The position numbers were made by a program, and so were the translations under genes. From NCBI GenBank assembly GCA_963678575.2, contig CAXXHV010000002.1, forward strand, positions 1,612,001 to 1,676,000: 64,000 nt of DNA, given 5' to 3'. Below the pieces are notes generated by a model, which worked only from the letters and a program-made list of their open reading frames with translations, was not told the origin of the DNA and made no database searches. This DNA comes from Pleomorphochaeta sp963678575. GTDB taxonomy: Bacteria; Spirochaetota; Spirochaetia; Sphaerochaetales; Sphaerochaetaceae. Of this stretch, positions 27,467 through 36,714 are shown one piece after another. Position 1 is the first letter of the stretch. The number at the start of each line of letters is the position of its first letter.

Positions 27467-27832
27467 CTTTTCTTCTAATCCTCTATCTTCCACTAAAATA
27501 TAAGTATTTACATATGCACCTTCTATTATATCAAATAGCCTTTCATCATTATAAATCACTTCTTTAAGTAATCTACCTAAAGAATGGCCTGCTTCTTTGA
27601 CTGCATAATCATCTTCGCCAAGTTCAGCAAAATGATTATACAATGTTTGTAAAGGAGTCCCACTCCAATCGTAATTTTCTCCACCAAAAAAAGTTCTTGC
27701 AGAAAAACTCTCAGAGGAATGTTGAACACACCAATTATTAACTTTTTGTTGAATATAATTAATCATTAAAGCCTTTTCAGACGCATCTAACCAACTATTA
27801 TAAATCAATTTTTTATTACCGTTTCTTATCAT
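27464..27832 (-). CDS. 122-aa protein of unknown family, possibly prematurely stopped
   Basis: A soluble, helical protein with WLDASEKALMINYIQQKVN and GENYDWSGTPLQTLYNHF as its most distinctive parts. The frame continues past the stop into a zinc-ribbon-like tail, so the original gene was probably 174 aa. It precedes the zinc-ribbon gene in a leftward operon. Function is not recognised. Confidence 0.6.
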   Translation of the reverse strand: MIRNGNKKLIYNSWLDASEKALMINYIQQKVNNWCVQHSSESFSARTFFGGENYDWSGTPLQTLYNHFAELGEDDYAVKEAGHSLGRLLKEVIYNDERLFDIIEGAYVNTYILVEDRGLEEK

Positions 27833-27924
27833 AAAACACCTTCCTTTAATTATAATTTAATGAATTTGAATTATTAAACTCAATTTCAAATTTAATAAGT
27901 TTTTCTAAACAAATTTAATTTTTA

Positions 27925-28812
27925 TTATTTGTAAAACTCTATCCCTCTTAATTTACACAATTCTCTTTTAAGAGGTAAATAGTGAATTTGATTATACAAC
28001 CATTCCTTTGGTTTAGTTTTGATATCAACAAAATGTTCAATTCGTTTATTTTTATAAATATCTAATTCTTTAAGAGTTTCTAAGTCTAATTCTTCTACTG
28101 ATTTATATATTGTTTCAGCTAATTTTATTCTTTTTTCTTTTCTTTTTGGTTCAAATTCATCAAGAATATCTTCAAATAATAACCCTACTTCACCATAACG
28201 TTCTTTCATATCAGAAGGAAGTAAATCAACTCGTTTTAAAAGTTCTTCATCAAATAGCTCAAGTTTAGAATCTATATTTGGAACAATTAATAAATCTAAG
28301 TTTTGAGAATATGTTAATCTTTTTCTTAGTAACAAGTCATTTTGAGTTTTAAGATAATCTAATGCTTCTTTATCCATTCGCTCTAAACCTCTTATAATTG
28401 CTTCATGAGAGGTTATTTTAGGAGGATTATCAGCTTTACCAAAATACCAATTATTTGGATTATTAATATCAAGTTTTGATATAGTATTTTCAGTGAATTC
28501 TTTTAGCATCATTAATAAAGCTCTACTAAAATCTTTGTATAAATCGTCTAAATGAAGATCATTACAAAAATTATGATAAATTACTTCAATTTTTAATGGT
28601 GAAAATCCACAATAAAAAAGTTCTTTTAAGATTAACTTCCTTCTTTCACTAGACATATTAATATAATCATTGCTTAACGGATCAAAAAAAGTTTGTAAGT
28701 TAAATCTAGAATCTTGAAAATAGATATTATCAAAGTCTTTCTCATCATACAACCAAGAACCATGTTTCCTAAGTTCTACTCCAAATTCTGCGATATACAG
28801 TAAACTTGACAT
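27925..28812 (-). CDS. 295-aa protein of unknown family
   Basis: A soluble, mainly helical protein that starts MSSLLYIAEFGVELRKHGSW, with GGAGG-like AGGAC 5-9 nt upstream. It has no signal peptide, no membrane segment and no motif I can name; a charged helix region lies near residues 215-265. It may head the leftward group of small genes (27.3-27.8 kb), 92 bp away. It is divergent from the HEPN gene, with about 160 bp between the starts. Confidence 0.6.
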   Translation of the reverse strand: MSSLLYIAEFGVELRKHGSWLYDEKDFDNIYFQDSRFNLQTFFDPLSNDYINMSSERRKLILKELFYCGFSPLKIEVIYHNFCNDLHLDDLYKDFSRALLMMLKEFTENTISKLDINNPNNWYFGKADNPPKITSHEAIIRGLERMDKEALDYLKTQNDLLLRKRLTYSQNLDLLIVPNIDSKLELFDEELLKRVDLLPSDMKERYGEVGLLFEDILDEFEPKRKEKRIKLAETIYKSVEELDLETLKELDIYKNKRIEHFVDIKTKPKEWLYNQIHYLPLKRELCKLRGIEFYK

Positions 28813-28973
28813 AATAAGTCCTCCAAGAAAAAAAATAACAATTAAGTTATAATTTATAGCTTCCTAACATTTATGTAACAAATATTATTGTAATTCAAAT
28901 ATAACCATTAAGCAACTTAATAATGTTTCATTTGAATTTTCAAAAAACATTAACATAATTAAAGAATAAATTG

Positions 28974-30095
28974 ATGCAATATAGAAAATTTTGGTGTACA
29001 CTTGAGTCTATGAAGAATATTACCACTAATAAATTTACTTATATAATTAATATTAAAGCAAATGAAATTCAAACAATTAATTCAAATAAAATAAAAACAA
29101 CATATACTTATAACTTTGGACGTACAAAAAATATCGAATTACAGATAAATATGTATTCTCATGCTATTATTCAAGTAAATATGACTAAAAAATATGAACC
29201 TTATTCCAAATTTATTGAAACGGATTTGTTTAAGGATTCTATAAGAAAAGTTTTTACAATATACTTATTAGTTTGTAATCAAACATTAAATGAAAATGAT
29301 ATTAAATTAGAAGTTTTCGAAAATACAAAAAATAATCAAAATAAAGTTTTTTCAGAAAAAATTAATATAAAAATTTATTCTATTATTAATGATAAATTAA
29401 AATACAAAATAAAAGAAAAATGGGAAAAAAATGAAATTGAAAATCTATTAAAAATTACAAAATCAAATAATGATTTTAGAGAAATAGCTTTAATTAATTT
29501 TTTAATTAGCAAAAACAAAGAATATCAATTAGAAAGATTTTTTTCGCTATGGATGTCTTTTAATGGAATGTATAACTATTTAAATGGTTTTTTACAAAAA
29601 AAGAATATACAAGAAGCAGAACAAATTACTAATTTACAAGAATTTTTAGGATATCCCCCAGGAAGAGTTTTTAAAAGTAATTCAAAAGAACTAGCTAGTA
29701 AAATAAAACCTATTATTCGAAAATATTATAATGGTAATTTAACAAAAGATGAATTAGAAAATGCAAACTATAAAAGTTTAGCAATAAAAATAGAAGAAAC
29801 TATAAAAAACTTTAGTGATGAATTAAATGTAACTAATGAAAATGTAATAAAACAATTAAAAAATTTAACAGCATACACTTATTTATTAACTCAATTAACT
29901 TATAATTTTAGATGTGAATACTTTCATGCATCAAAACATTTATCCATACTATCATTAAATACTGATTATGAAATAATATATTTTGAAGCTATAAATGATC
30001 TTCTAGAAGATTTCATTGAAAAGAATTTACATTGTTGGTTCAACGAAACAAAAGAAAAAGAATTTCAAGGATATGCTCAAACAAAAAATAAATAA
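28974..30095 (+). CDS. HEPN-domain protein, putative ribonuclease
   Basis: 373 aa from ATG 28974 (a TTG lies 3 bp upstream). The N-terminal 150 residues are beta-rich. The C-terminal half is helical and carries ERFFSLWMSFNGMYNYLNG, then YNFRCEYFHASKH with R314 and H319 (numbered from the TTG), an Rx4H motif typical of HEPN ribonucleases. HEPN proteins are common toxins and effectors in defence systems. No MNT-type partner lies beside it, and the next gene is a broken DUF262 protein. The start is unsure: an internal ATG at 29010 is also possible, and neither has a good ribosome site. Confidence 0.65.
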   Translation: MQYRKFWCTLESMKNITTNKFTYIINIKANEIQTINSNKIKTTYTYNFGRTKNIELQINMYSHAIIQVNMTKKYEPYSKFIETDLFKDSIRKVFTIYLLVCNQTLNENDIKLEVFENTKNNQNKVFSEKINIKIYSIINDKLKYKIKEKWEKNEIENLLKITKSNNDFREIALINFLISKNKEYQLERFFSLWMSFNGMYNYLNGFLQKKNIQEAEQITNLQEFLGYPPGRVFKSNSKELASKIKPIIRKYYNGNLTKDELENANYKSLAIKIEETIKNFSDELNVTNENVIKQLKNLTAYTYLLTQLTYNFRCEYFHASKHLSILSLNTDYEIIYFEAINDLLEDFIEKNLHCWFNETKEKEFQGYAQTKNK

Positions 30096-30177
30096 GTTTA
30101 AATAGTTATAAAGAAATTGTATAAATTAATAAATCTGCTATTAAAAAAATAATTATATATAAGGCTTATACTCCAAA

Positions 30178-30755
30178 ATGCAATATCAACAAATAAAATT
30201 TAGTAATAATAAATCAATTTCAGATATTTTAAATATTGAAAATCTAAATATCCCAAATTATCAAAGACCATATAAATGGGAACGTCGTAACATAAGGAAT
30301 TTATTCTATGATATCAGAGAAGCAATAGCTTTAGAAAAAAAAGAATATAGAATAGGAACAATTATATTGCACAATAATGATGATCAAGCTGATATAGTTG
30401 ATGGGCAACAACGTCTAATATCTATATCTTTATTTCTTTTATTAACAAATAATGAAAATGAATTACCAATAGGTGCTAATTCAATATTAAGCCATGAATA
30501 TATTGAATTATCACAAGTAAATGCAAAAAGAAACTTTGAAGAATAGAAATTCCTTTTTAATTTAATTTCAAAAGAAGAATAAAACAAAATAAGAAATATC
30601 TAAAATATGGCAAAGAATATAAATATCAATATAATATTCCATTACTTGAAGCTAATATAAGTTATGAAAATCTTTTTAAATCTATAAATAAAGATTTAAA
30701 GTTTATTTTTGAAAATAAAGAATTAATATTAAACATTCTTCAAAAACCAGAATAA
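30178..30755 (+). pseudogene. DUF262 (GmrS-type) gene, broken
   Basis: The first 122 codons are intact and show the DUF262 features IPNYQRPYKWERRNI and VDGQQRLISISL. After a TAG at 30544 the sequence continues through further stops and a frameshift (KFLFNLISKEE, then YGKEYKYQYNIPLLEANIS and IFENKELILNILQKPE). The C-terminal nuclease part is absent. It follows the HEPN gene by 82 bp on the same strand. Confidence 0.7.
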
Positions 30756-30805
30756 AAAAAATAGCTAAAATGATTATTTAATTCAATATATAACCAATTC
30801 ATCAA

Positions 30806-30912
30806 TTAAGGGTGACGGTGGTGACACTCATTTATATAACTTATATATAGTAAAAAATAATACTTCATATATAAAAGTTGTATAAAGACCATCACCAGTG
30901 TCACCCTTTTTA
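30806..30912. repeat. 107-bp imperfect inverted repeat (large hairpin)
   Basis: Outer arms AAGGGTGAC..GGTGGTGA and CATCACCAGTGTCACCCTT pair. An inner pair, TATATAACTTATATATAG with CATATATAAAAGTTGTATA, extends it around a short A-rich loop. The right arm also starts the interspersed repeat of copy D. It has no coding capacity. It could be a terminator for the convergent genes or the fold of a miniature mobile element. Confidence 0.6.
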
Positions 30913-30990
30913 AAGGCTATTATAAAAATACCCTCTGAAACTAGTGCAACACTTCTAGTGAATAAAAAAATTTGAATGAATCATTCTAAA
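30890..30990. repeat. interspersed repeat, copy D (left half)
   Basis: Shares ACCAGTGTCACCCTT, GGCTATTATAAAAATACC and ACTAGTGCAACACTTC blocks with copy B at 31.52 kb, and the TTGAATGAATCATTC-like block with B and C, but lacks the GGATAGAGCTTCA core. It lies after the 3' end of the leftward 31.0-31.4 kb gene. Confidence 0.55.
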
Positions 30991-31030
30991 ATGAATAATA
31001 ATATAAAGTAATTAAATATTTTATTGAACA

Positions 31031-31384
31031 TTAATTTTCAACTGGAATACTTTTCTTAGCTATAATAGTGTTAAACTCTAATTTATGTATAAACAAATTA
31101 CCAAGTAAATTAAAACAATAGAATAAAAAATATAAATTGAAATTGATAAAGTACAAGTAAAAAAATAAATAAAAAAATATTATTATAATTTGCAATTTAA
31201 TTACTGAAGAAGCTGATTTTTTAGAAGATTTATTTTTGTATAAACTAAATAATATTTCTGTAATTGTATATATAAAAATCAAAAACGCTAAAAATAAATT
31301 CAACTGTCCAGATATTTCATCAATAGCTAAATAAATCATAACCAATCCAATAAATGCTAATATATTTCGTAATCTTAAATTCAT
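31031..31384 (-). CDS. small integral membrane protein, unknown
   Basis: 117 aa with about three to four transmembrane helices (NILAFIGLVMIYLAIDEI, LNLFLAFLIFIYTITEILF, IIIIFFYLFFYLYFINF). No family is recognised. It is flanked by copies D and B of an interspersed repeat, as if carried in a cassette-like unit. Confidence 0.55.
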   Translation of the reverse strand: MNLRLRNILAFIGLVMIYLAIDEISGQLNLFLAFLIFIYTITEILFSLYKNKSSKKSASSVIKLQIIIIFFYLFFYLYFINFNLYFLFYCFNLLGNLFIHKLEFNTIIAKKSIPVEN

Positions 31385-31520
31385 CTTTATACCCTACAAA
31401 AACTTTTTTGAACTTACTAATATTATAACAAAAATAATAAATTCAAATAACCAAGCAATTAACAAACTTGATTTTGCCTAACATTTCAATATGGGAAAGC
31501 TAACACACTATAGATATTAT

Positions 31521-31672
31521 AAAAACCATTACCAGTGTTACCCTTATTAATGCTATTGTGAAAACACCAATTGCACCTAGTGTAACACTACATTGTAGTT
31601 TGTATTGAATAATTATATTTTTACTTGCCTGGATAGAGCTTCAGTCGCCTAAAGACCTGGAGCCATTTTTCT
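31521..31672. repeat. interspersed repeat, copy B (most complete)
   Basis: Contains both halves of the family: ACCAGTGTTACCCTTATT, GCACCTAGTGTAACACTAC and TTGTATTGAATAATTATA, then GGATAGAGCTTCA and CCTAAAGACCTGGAGCCATTTTT. It lies between two leftward genes, 38 bp after the lipoprotein stop. Confidence 0.75.
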
Positions 31673-31709
31673 AATTTATTATTTCTTTTGCAAAATTTAA
31701 TCACAATAT

Positions 31710-32273
31710 TTAATTGTTTAAATTACTAACAATTAAATCATAATCTTTAATAAGATCAATCTTTAAATTTTCTAATAATTGATGAGCTAACATTGCAACA
31801 GCTGTATTAGCAGATGAATCAATATAATTATAAGTCCAACCAAGCCCAAAATCTGCTAATTTAAAATCTCCGGAATAAACATTTGACCAAATTTTATTAT
31901 TTGATTTATCAAATATTCTTATTTCTAATTCCAAAGTCGCTAGATTATACATCATATTATGATTCTGAGAAATATCAAAATAAATCAACTCCATCTCTAT
32001 AAATCCTTTTTCTAAACCAACGGATTCGCATATATTTTTTTCTACTTCTCTTCTAAAAATTGTATAAAACATTGAACTAGATTCAATTTGATTTGAACTA
32101 CCAACTACTAAAGAATCAGCACTTAAAATTTCAAGTTTTGGTAATTTTGGAGATAATGTCTCTCCACTAGCTTGAAGTAAAGTCCTATCGAACTCAATTG
32201 TTGCACATGAAATAAATAATTGACTCAATATTAAAGCCATGATAAATCCTAAAATATACTTTCTTTTTTTCAT
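31710..32273 (-). CDS. putative lipoprotein, unknown
   Basis: 187 aa. The N-terminus is a lipoprotein signal with LSQLFISCATIEF, so Cys23 is the probable lipidated residue. The rest is a periplasmic or surface domain with ELEIRIFDKSNNKIWSNVYS and a C-terminal helix ending TAVAMLAHQLLENL, a layout seen in small lipoproteins that report on or bind envelope components. No family is named. It stands alone between repeat copies C and B. Confidence 0.65.
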   Translation of the reverse strand: MKKRKYILGFIMALILSQLFISCATIEFDRTLLQASGETLSPKLPKLEILSADSLVVGSSNQIESSSMFYTIFRREVEKNICESVGLEKGFIEMELIYFDISQNHNMMYNLATLELEIRIFDKSNNKIWSNVYSGDFKLADFGLGWTYNYIDSSANTAVAMLAHQLLENLKIDLIKDYDLIVSNLNN

Positions 32274-32454
32274 AAAGACTCCTTAAAAAAATATGTAATA
32301 ATGGTAAAATGATATAATAAAGAAAATATTTTTAAAATACAATATTTAATATTTTACAATAAAATATTAAATATAATTTTACTGAATTTCATATCCCCAA
32401 TTTAAGTTTTCCTTTAAAATTCTTATAACAAGAATAATCAATATCATCCTTACT

Positions 32455-32578
32455 TAAACTATAGTGACAACTCCACCGACACCTAGTGTACCACCACCTT
32501 GAATTATAAATTGAATGATTCTATTATTTAGTTGCATGGATAGAGCTTCACTCTACTAAGGGCCTGGGGCCATTTTTT
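32455..32578. repeat. interspersed repeat, copy C
   Basis: Contains ACACCTAGTGTACCACCACC, TTGAATGATTCTATTATTT, GCATGGATAGAGCTTCA, and CTACTAAGGGCCTGGGGCCATTTTTTT. In this copy TAGAG-CTTCA-CTCTA forms a small perfect hairpin. Confidence 0.75.
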
Positions 32579-32639
32579 TATAAAACATTTCACACTAATA
32601 ATTATTAAAATATTATAACCGCTCCATCTTTTATGAACA

Positions 32640-33075
32640 CAATTACAAGGAACAAAGCTCTTTAAACTCTCTCTGTCTATATGGCATATTGGGCATATAC
32701 CACACTATATACTATAATAATATATAATCTATATAGTAATTCTTGTTCTTTGTTCTAGGGAGTAGCTAAATCACCAGTATTTGGGAATTATATAAAGAAC
32801 AAAAAGCAGGAACAAGAAATGAAATCTTGTTCATTTTATCATCTTGTTCTTGAACCTAAAGCCATTAATTAAAAATTAGCATAAAAAGAGAGGGGTAAAT
32901 CAATAATTTAAGGAACAAGCTCTATTAAATAAATAAAAAGACTTGTTCCTTAGAAATATTGATAAAAAAAATTTTATGGAACTAATACTAGTTAAGTATA
33001 AAAAGAACCAAGGGCATTAAAGAATATAACTATTATATTTAGTTTTACTATTATTCTTGTTTCCTTGGTTCTATA
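32640..33075. repeat. cluster of inverted repeats, origin-like
   Basis: A gene-free stretch holds four hairpins with related arms: GGAACAAAG with CTTTGTTCT (32649-32657 and 32748-32756); GAACAAGA with TCTTGTTC (32810-32832, 7-nt loop); TAAGGAACAAG with CTTGTTCCTTA (32909-32952, 11 bp); and AGAACCAAGG with CCTTGGTTCT (33004-33072). Direct repeats GGCATAT TG GGCATAT lie at 32683. It sits at the 3' side of a VapE replication gene. Related arms repeated beside a phage helicase gene suggest a replication origin or packaging region of the decayed element, but this is inference. Confidence 0.5.
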
Positions 33076-33118
33076 AAGTTAAACTCTTAGTTTTAGAGTT
33101 TATAGTTGAAATGACTAT

Positions 33119-35412
33119 CCACTAATATCTTTATTTCTTTTTTGATATGCCCGTTGTTTTCCATATAAAAAAAATATCTTAGTTCCTGTTTTAGTTTCTT
33201 CATACTTAGTCCAATCATCCATATGTCTCATAATTGTAGCAATTTCATAAGAATCAGTTTTTTTAATTGAAGATGGATCTTTACCTAAACACTCACTCCA
33301 TATTTCTAGATTGCAGACTGTAGTTCTCTCTATTTTACCAGTTTCAATATTAAAACCTGAAAGAAAATCACGTCTCTCACCTAGCCCTAAATCATCCCAT
33401 TTCTCAGGAAGTAAAGTATTTAAATAGGCTTTAACAAGTCCTTCTCTTTCATCAGATTCAATTGCTTTGTCTTGATAATCTCTTGCAACTTTTGCTATAT
33501 CTCCTTCAAGATATAATGACTCACCAATTTGGTATAGAATTAAAGCTTCAGCCCATATTTGAAATATTATATCATCATTTAAATTCCAGGCTTTCTTTAT
33601 ACTATCCCCTGTAACTGTTATAGTACAAAATCTTCTATTCCCTGTTATATCTCTTAAGAATCCTCTCTCTGCATTAGTAGTTCCAACTATAATACATTGT
33701 CTTGGAAGGCTTTCTACATTTACACCATAACTAACTCTAACTTGTCATCACTAAAGGATATAAAAGATTTAACACTTTCAATATCTATTTTTCTCATACC
33801 TGCTAACTCTCCTAGTTATAATATCCAATATCCTTGAAGTTTCTCAGGTCCAGATTTGTCTTTCATATCAGTTAGGGTTAAACTATCTGAAAACCACTTC
33901 CCTCCAAGTTTAGCAAATAGAGTTAATTTACCTATTCCTTGTGGTCCATTTAAGATTGGAACACAATCAAACTTAATACCAGGTTCATATATTCTAGCTA
34001 CTGCTGCTATTAATGTCTTTCTTGTAGCAGCTCTAATATAGGAAAATCCTCAGCACCAAGATAATCAATTAATAAAGTATCTATCCTTTCTACTTCATCC
34101 CATGAAGGTAATGAATTAAAATATTCTTTTATTGGATGATATAGTCTCTCTCCACATATAGTTAAAAGAGCATTTTTTAATTAAGTTGGTGAATATAGTT
34201 TATATACTTTTGAAAAGTAAGTTAATAAACCTCCAAAATCCATATCACTCCACCCTGGTTTATTATGATTCCAAGGGATATCTCCTACAACAGTTATTGA
34301 ATTACTTAAAACATTATATCTAATATTATTAAGTTTTTTATCATGTCTTAATATTAAAACAAAGTTATTAAATGAAGGGGATATTTCACCTTTACTATTT
34401 ACTTCTATTTCATTAATCCAATCATCATTAATAGCAAAATTACTCATTTTAACAAAGGATGGACTTTTAAAGGAAGAAGTATCACTATTTATATCTAAAT
34501 GTCCAAATTTATGAATTCTAACTAAATCAAAAGCATTTAATAGTTTATTACAAGCTGGATCACTTGCATGATGAGAGAAGGAAAACTTATTATCATAAAT
34601 AATAACACCAGCACTAGAATCAGCTGGAATATAATCATATCTACATTCAACCATAGAAGGTTCATAAACATCTGGTATAAACTTAGCAATTGCTTCTTCA
34701 ATTCCATAGGCTCTACAGAAAGCACCAATTATACCTTTTTTAGTTCGAAGATCTTCTTGCTTTTTATTAGTTGGTTTATAAAGTGAGCTTTCTCTATTAG
34801 AAGTTGGAAGAATAGTACAATCTCTCCAGTTAGGATATGCAGCTAAAAGCAAATCAGGATTTAACCATTCTTTATTAACTTCTTTAAATATAAATTCTCC
34901 ATTTGATGGGGTTGTAGGCCAATACATTAATTGATGAGGTCTATAGGAACATTCATCAAACATGTCTATTCCTAACTTGTGTGTATAGTATCTAGAAATG
35001 GCTGTATACTCATCAGAAGTTACATCTCGAGTCAATGGTATAATAATTCTACATCTAGGCGATACAGGTTGATGTGAGTGGATTGTATAAAAAGCTGCTC
35101 TATACTCACAAAGATTTTCAAAATTAGCTATTAACTCAACTGATGCATTATCTGCATCAAGGGTTAACATAGATCTACTAACTATGTTTTCTCTTTTTCT
35201 TCTATTATCTTTTAATAGTCCTCCAACAAATCCACCATGATCTTTTATCCTGTCCTTTTCTTTTTTAGGTAGGTTTGGGTACTCTTCTTGAGTTTCAGTT
35301 GTTTTAATAGTTGTTTTTAATTTTTAACAAAGTTCTTCAAAACTAATAGTCTCATTAGACCATTTCTTTGCAAAACAACTATTCCCATATGCAAGAGGTA
35401 AATTACGCATAT
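33119..35412 (-). pseudogene. VapE/VirE-type phage primase-helicase, broken
   Basis: One gene in several pieces. It starts MRNLPLAYGNSCFAKKWSNE at 35412 behind GAGGAG. A TAA follows near 35325. Then comes the intact 329-codon stretch 34181-35170 with SHQPVSPRCRIIIPLTRD and GIIGAFCRAYGIEEAI, the primase-like part. After further stops and shifts comes the helicase part: GPQGIGKLTLFAKLGGKWFS, SLPRQCIIVGTTNAERGFLR and DITGNRRFCTI. The P-loop reads GKLT where GKST is expected. These are features of the virulence-associated E proteins of temperate phages. At least four lesions make it non-functional. Confidence 0.85.
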
Positions 35413-35584
35413 TTCACTCCTCGGTTAAGTAATTGAGGACAAATACCGATCCTCTATTTATCACCGAAAAAGCGTACCCCTACTCGCCAGTTTATCTTCA
35501 TTAAAACAAAATATTAAAGTTAGGCAACTTAATAACTAGACAAAAACTATAAATACTTTTATTATAAATATTAGGAGGCTTTAT

Positions 35585-35749
35585 ATGCCAGAATTAATAC
35601 CACCTGGAACTGATGATCAAAAACCAGGTAAATATGTTGAAAAAGGACCACGAGGGGGAAAAGTACCTAATCCTAGAGTAGTAAAAATAGATAAAGGAGA
35701 TAGATTACCCCCAACTCAAAAACCAGGGCGTAAATGGGAGAAGACATAA
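35585..35749 (+). CDS. 54-aa YjzC-like small protein
   Basis: AGGAGG lies 6 nt before the ATG. The peptide is rich in Gly, Pro and Lys, with PGKYVEKGPRGGK and a C-terminal DRLPPTQKPGRKWE. It resembles YjzC-family and similar small proteins (PGxxxPxSGxY ... LPPTPKxGxxW). Function is unknown. It precedes a 90-aa gene by 40 bp on the same strand. Confidence 0.6.
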   Translation: MPELIPPGTDDQKPGKYVEKGPRGGKVPNPRVVKIDKGDRLPPTQKPGRKWEKT

Positions 35750-35789
35750 CTCAATAACAATCAAATATTTAAAAAAAAGGAGAAACAAA

Positions 35790-36062
35790 ATGATAATTTA
35801 TAAAAAATCGGATCTTTTATATACATACTCATGGGTAGCTATTGGAAACGATGATCCAAAAATCACTGGAAAACCAGATAGTACTTTATTTAATAGACAT
35901 GAAGGTTATGAAGTTTTATATTTAATTAATGAATTTATAAATGAAAAGAATTTGATTTCTGTTTCATCAGGAAACAAAGTTGAACGGATGATTCATAATG
36001 AACTACCCAGCAATGTAAGAAGCCAAGAAAATGTCATAAAATGGCTTAAGGATAATTGGTAA
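35790..36062 (+). CDS. 90-aa protein of unknown function
   Basis: GGAG lies 8 nt before the ATG. A soluble protein with YSWVAIGNDDPKITGKPDST and a C-terminal helix ending in NVIKWLKDNW. It reads as a small globular protein, possibly phage-derived. It is co-oriented with the 54-aa gene and probably co-transcribed. Confidence 0.55.
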   Translation: MIIYKKSDLLYTYSWVAIGNDDPKITGKPDSTLFNRHEGYEVLYLINEFINEKNLISVSSGNKVERMIHNELPSNVRSQENVIKWLKDNW

Positions 36063-36145
36063 AAAAAGATTAATACTATACATTTGTTTATATTTTACTG
36101 GATATTTATTCCTTTTAGAGTTAATATGAAAACATAAGGAAGGAA

Positions 36146-36310
36146 ATAAAAATTAAAAAAGAAATTGCAAAAAATGAACTACATGTTGAAACACTAGAAA
36201 CAAGAAATAGTGATAGCCTAGACTTTTATTAATGCTCAATTTGGAGCATTAAAGAAGCCCTAGAAAAAGCTTATTAAGCAGGCTAAGCTTCAGTTTCAAC
36301 AAAAGATTAG
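36146..36310 (+). pseudogene. DUF6900-like phage gene, broken
   Basis: The frame reads NELHVETLETRNSDSLDFY, stop, CSIWSIKEALEKAY, stop, AG, stop, ASVSTKD. This is the pattern of a small prophage protein family (DUF6900) found near phage replication genes. Three TAA stops interrupt it and its start codon is ATA, although AAGGAAGG is still in place upstream. Confidence 0.6.
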
Positions 36311-36366
36311 CCTTTAAAATTTTATAGTTCATTGCAAAAGTTATTAAAATACCGAATAGCTATTTT

Positions 36367-36705
36367 TTAACTTTTGCTCTCTATATCTTTTTTCATTCCT
36401 TTACTTATATAATTTCCCAAAACCCAAATTTCTGAACATCTATCCATTAGGATATTTCCAAATAATAAACCGATTTTTCTTTCACTCTTATTACTATCAT
36501 TTAAAATTTGAGGATATAGTAAATGTGGAACAATAGGCATATATCCTTTATTTATAGCAAATCTACTATATTTCTTTGCATTTATTATGTTATTTTCAAT
36601 ATCTCCAGCATAAGGGGAGCAAATATATACAATTGGATAGTAGTGATTTTTCAAAGCTAAGTATGGAGTTAAATCCAAATAACCTTCTTTATTATAGTTA
36701 TCCAT
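36367..36705 (-). CDS. DUF4406-like nucleotide-binding phage protein
   Basis: 112 aa with PIVYICSPYAGDIENNIINA, then FAINKGYMPIVPHLLYPQIL and DRCSEIWVLGN, the Rossmann-like pattern of DUF4406/deoxyribosyltransferase-related phage proteins. The C-terminal helix is short (ISKGMKKDIESKS), so the protein may be slightly truncated. In temperate phages this gene often follows the DNA polymerase gene, as its remnant does here. Confidence 0.65.
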   Translation of the reverse strand: MDNYNKEGYLDLTPYLALKNHYYPIVYICSPYAGDIENNIINAKKYSRFAINKGYMPIVPHLLYPQILNDSNKSERKIGLLFGNILMDRCSEIWVLGNYISKGMKKDIESKS

Positions 36706-36714
36706 GTTTAATCC

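Noticed and set aside
27302..27832. Alternative genetic code reading TGA as tryptophan
   Set aside because: Core genes on both sides use TGA as a normal stop, for example in the ATGA overlaps.
31521..32578. Integron attC sites, suggested by cassette-like gene and repeat order
   Set aside because: The repeats lack the GTTRRRY/RYYYAAC ends of attC sites and there is no integron integrase in the window.
34568..34786. Short ORFs on both strands within the vapE region
   Set aside because: They are shadows of the clearly homologous VapE reading frame.
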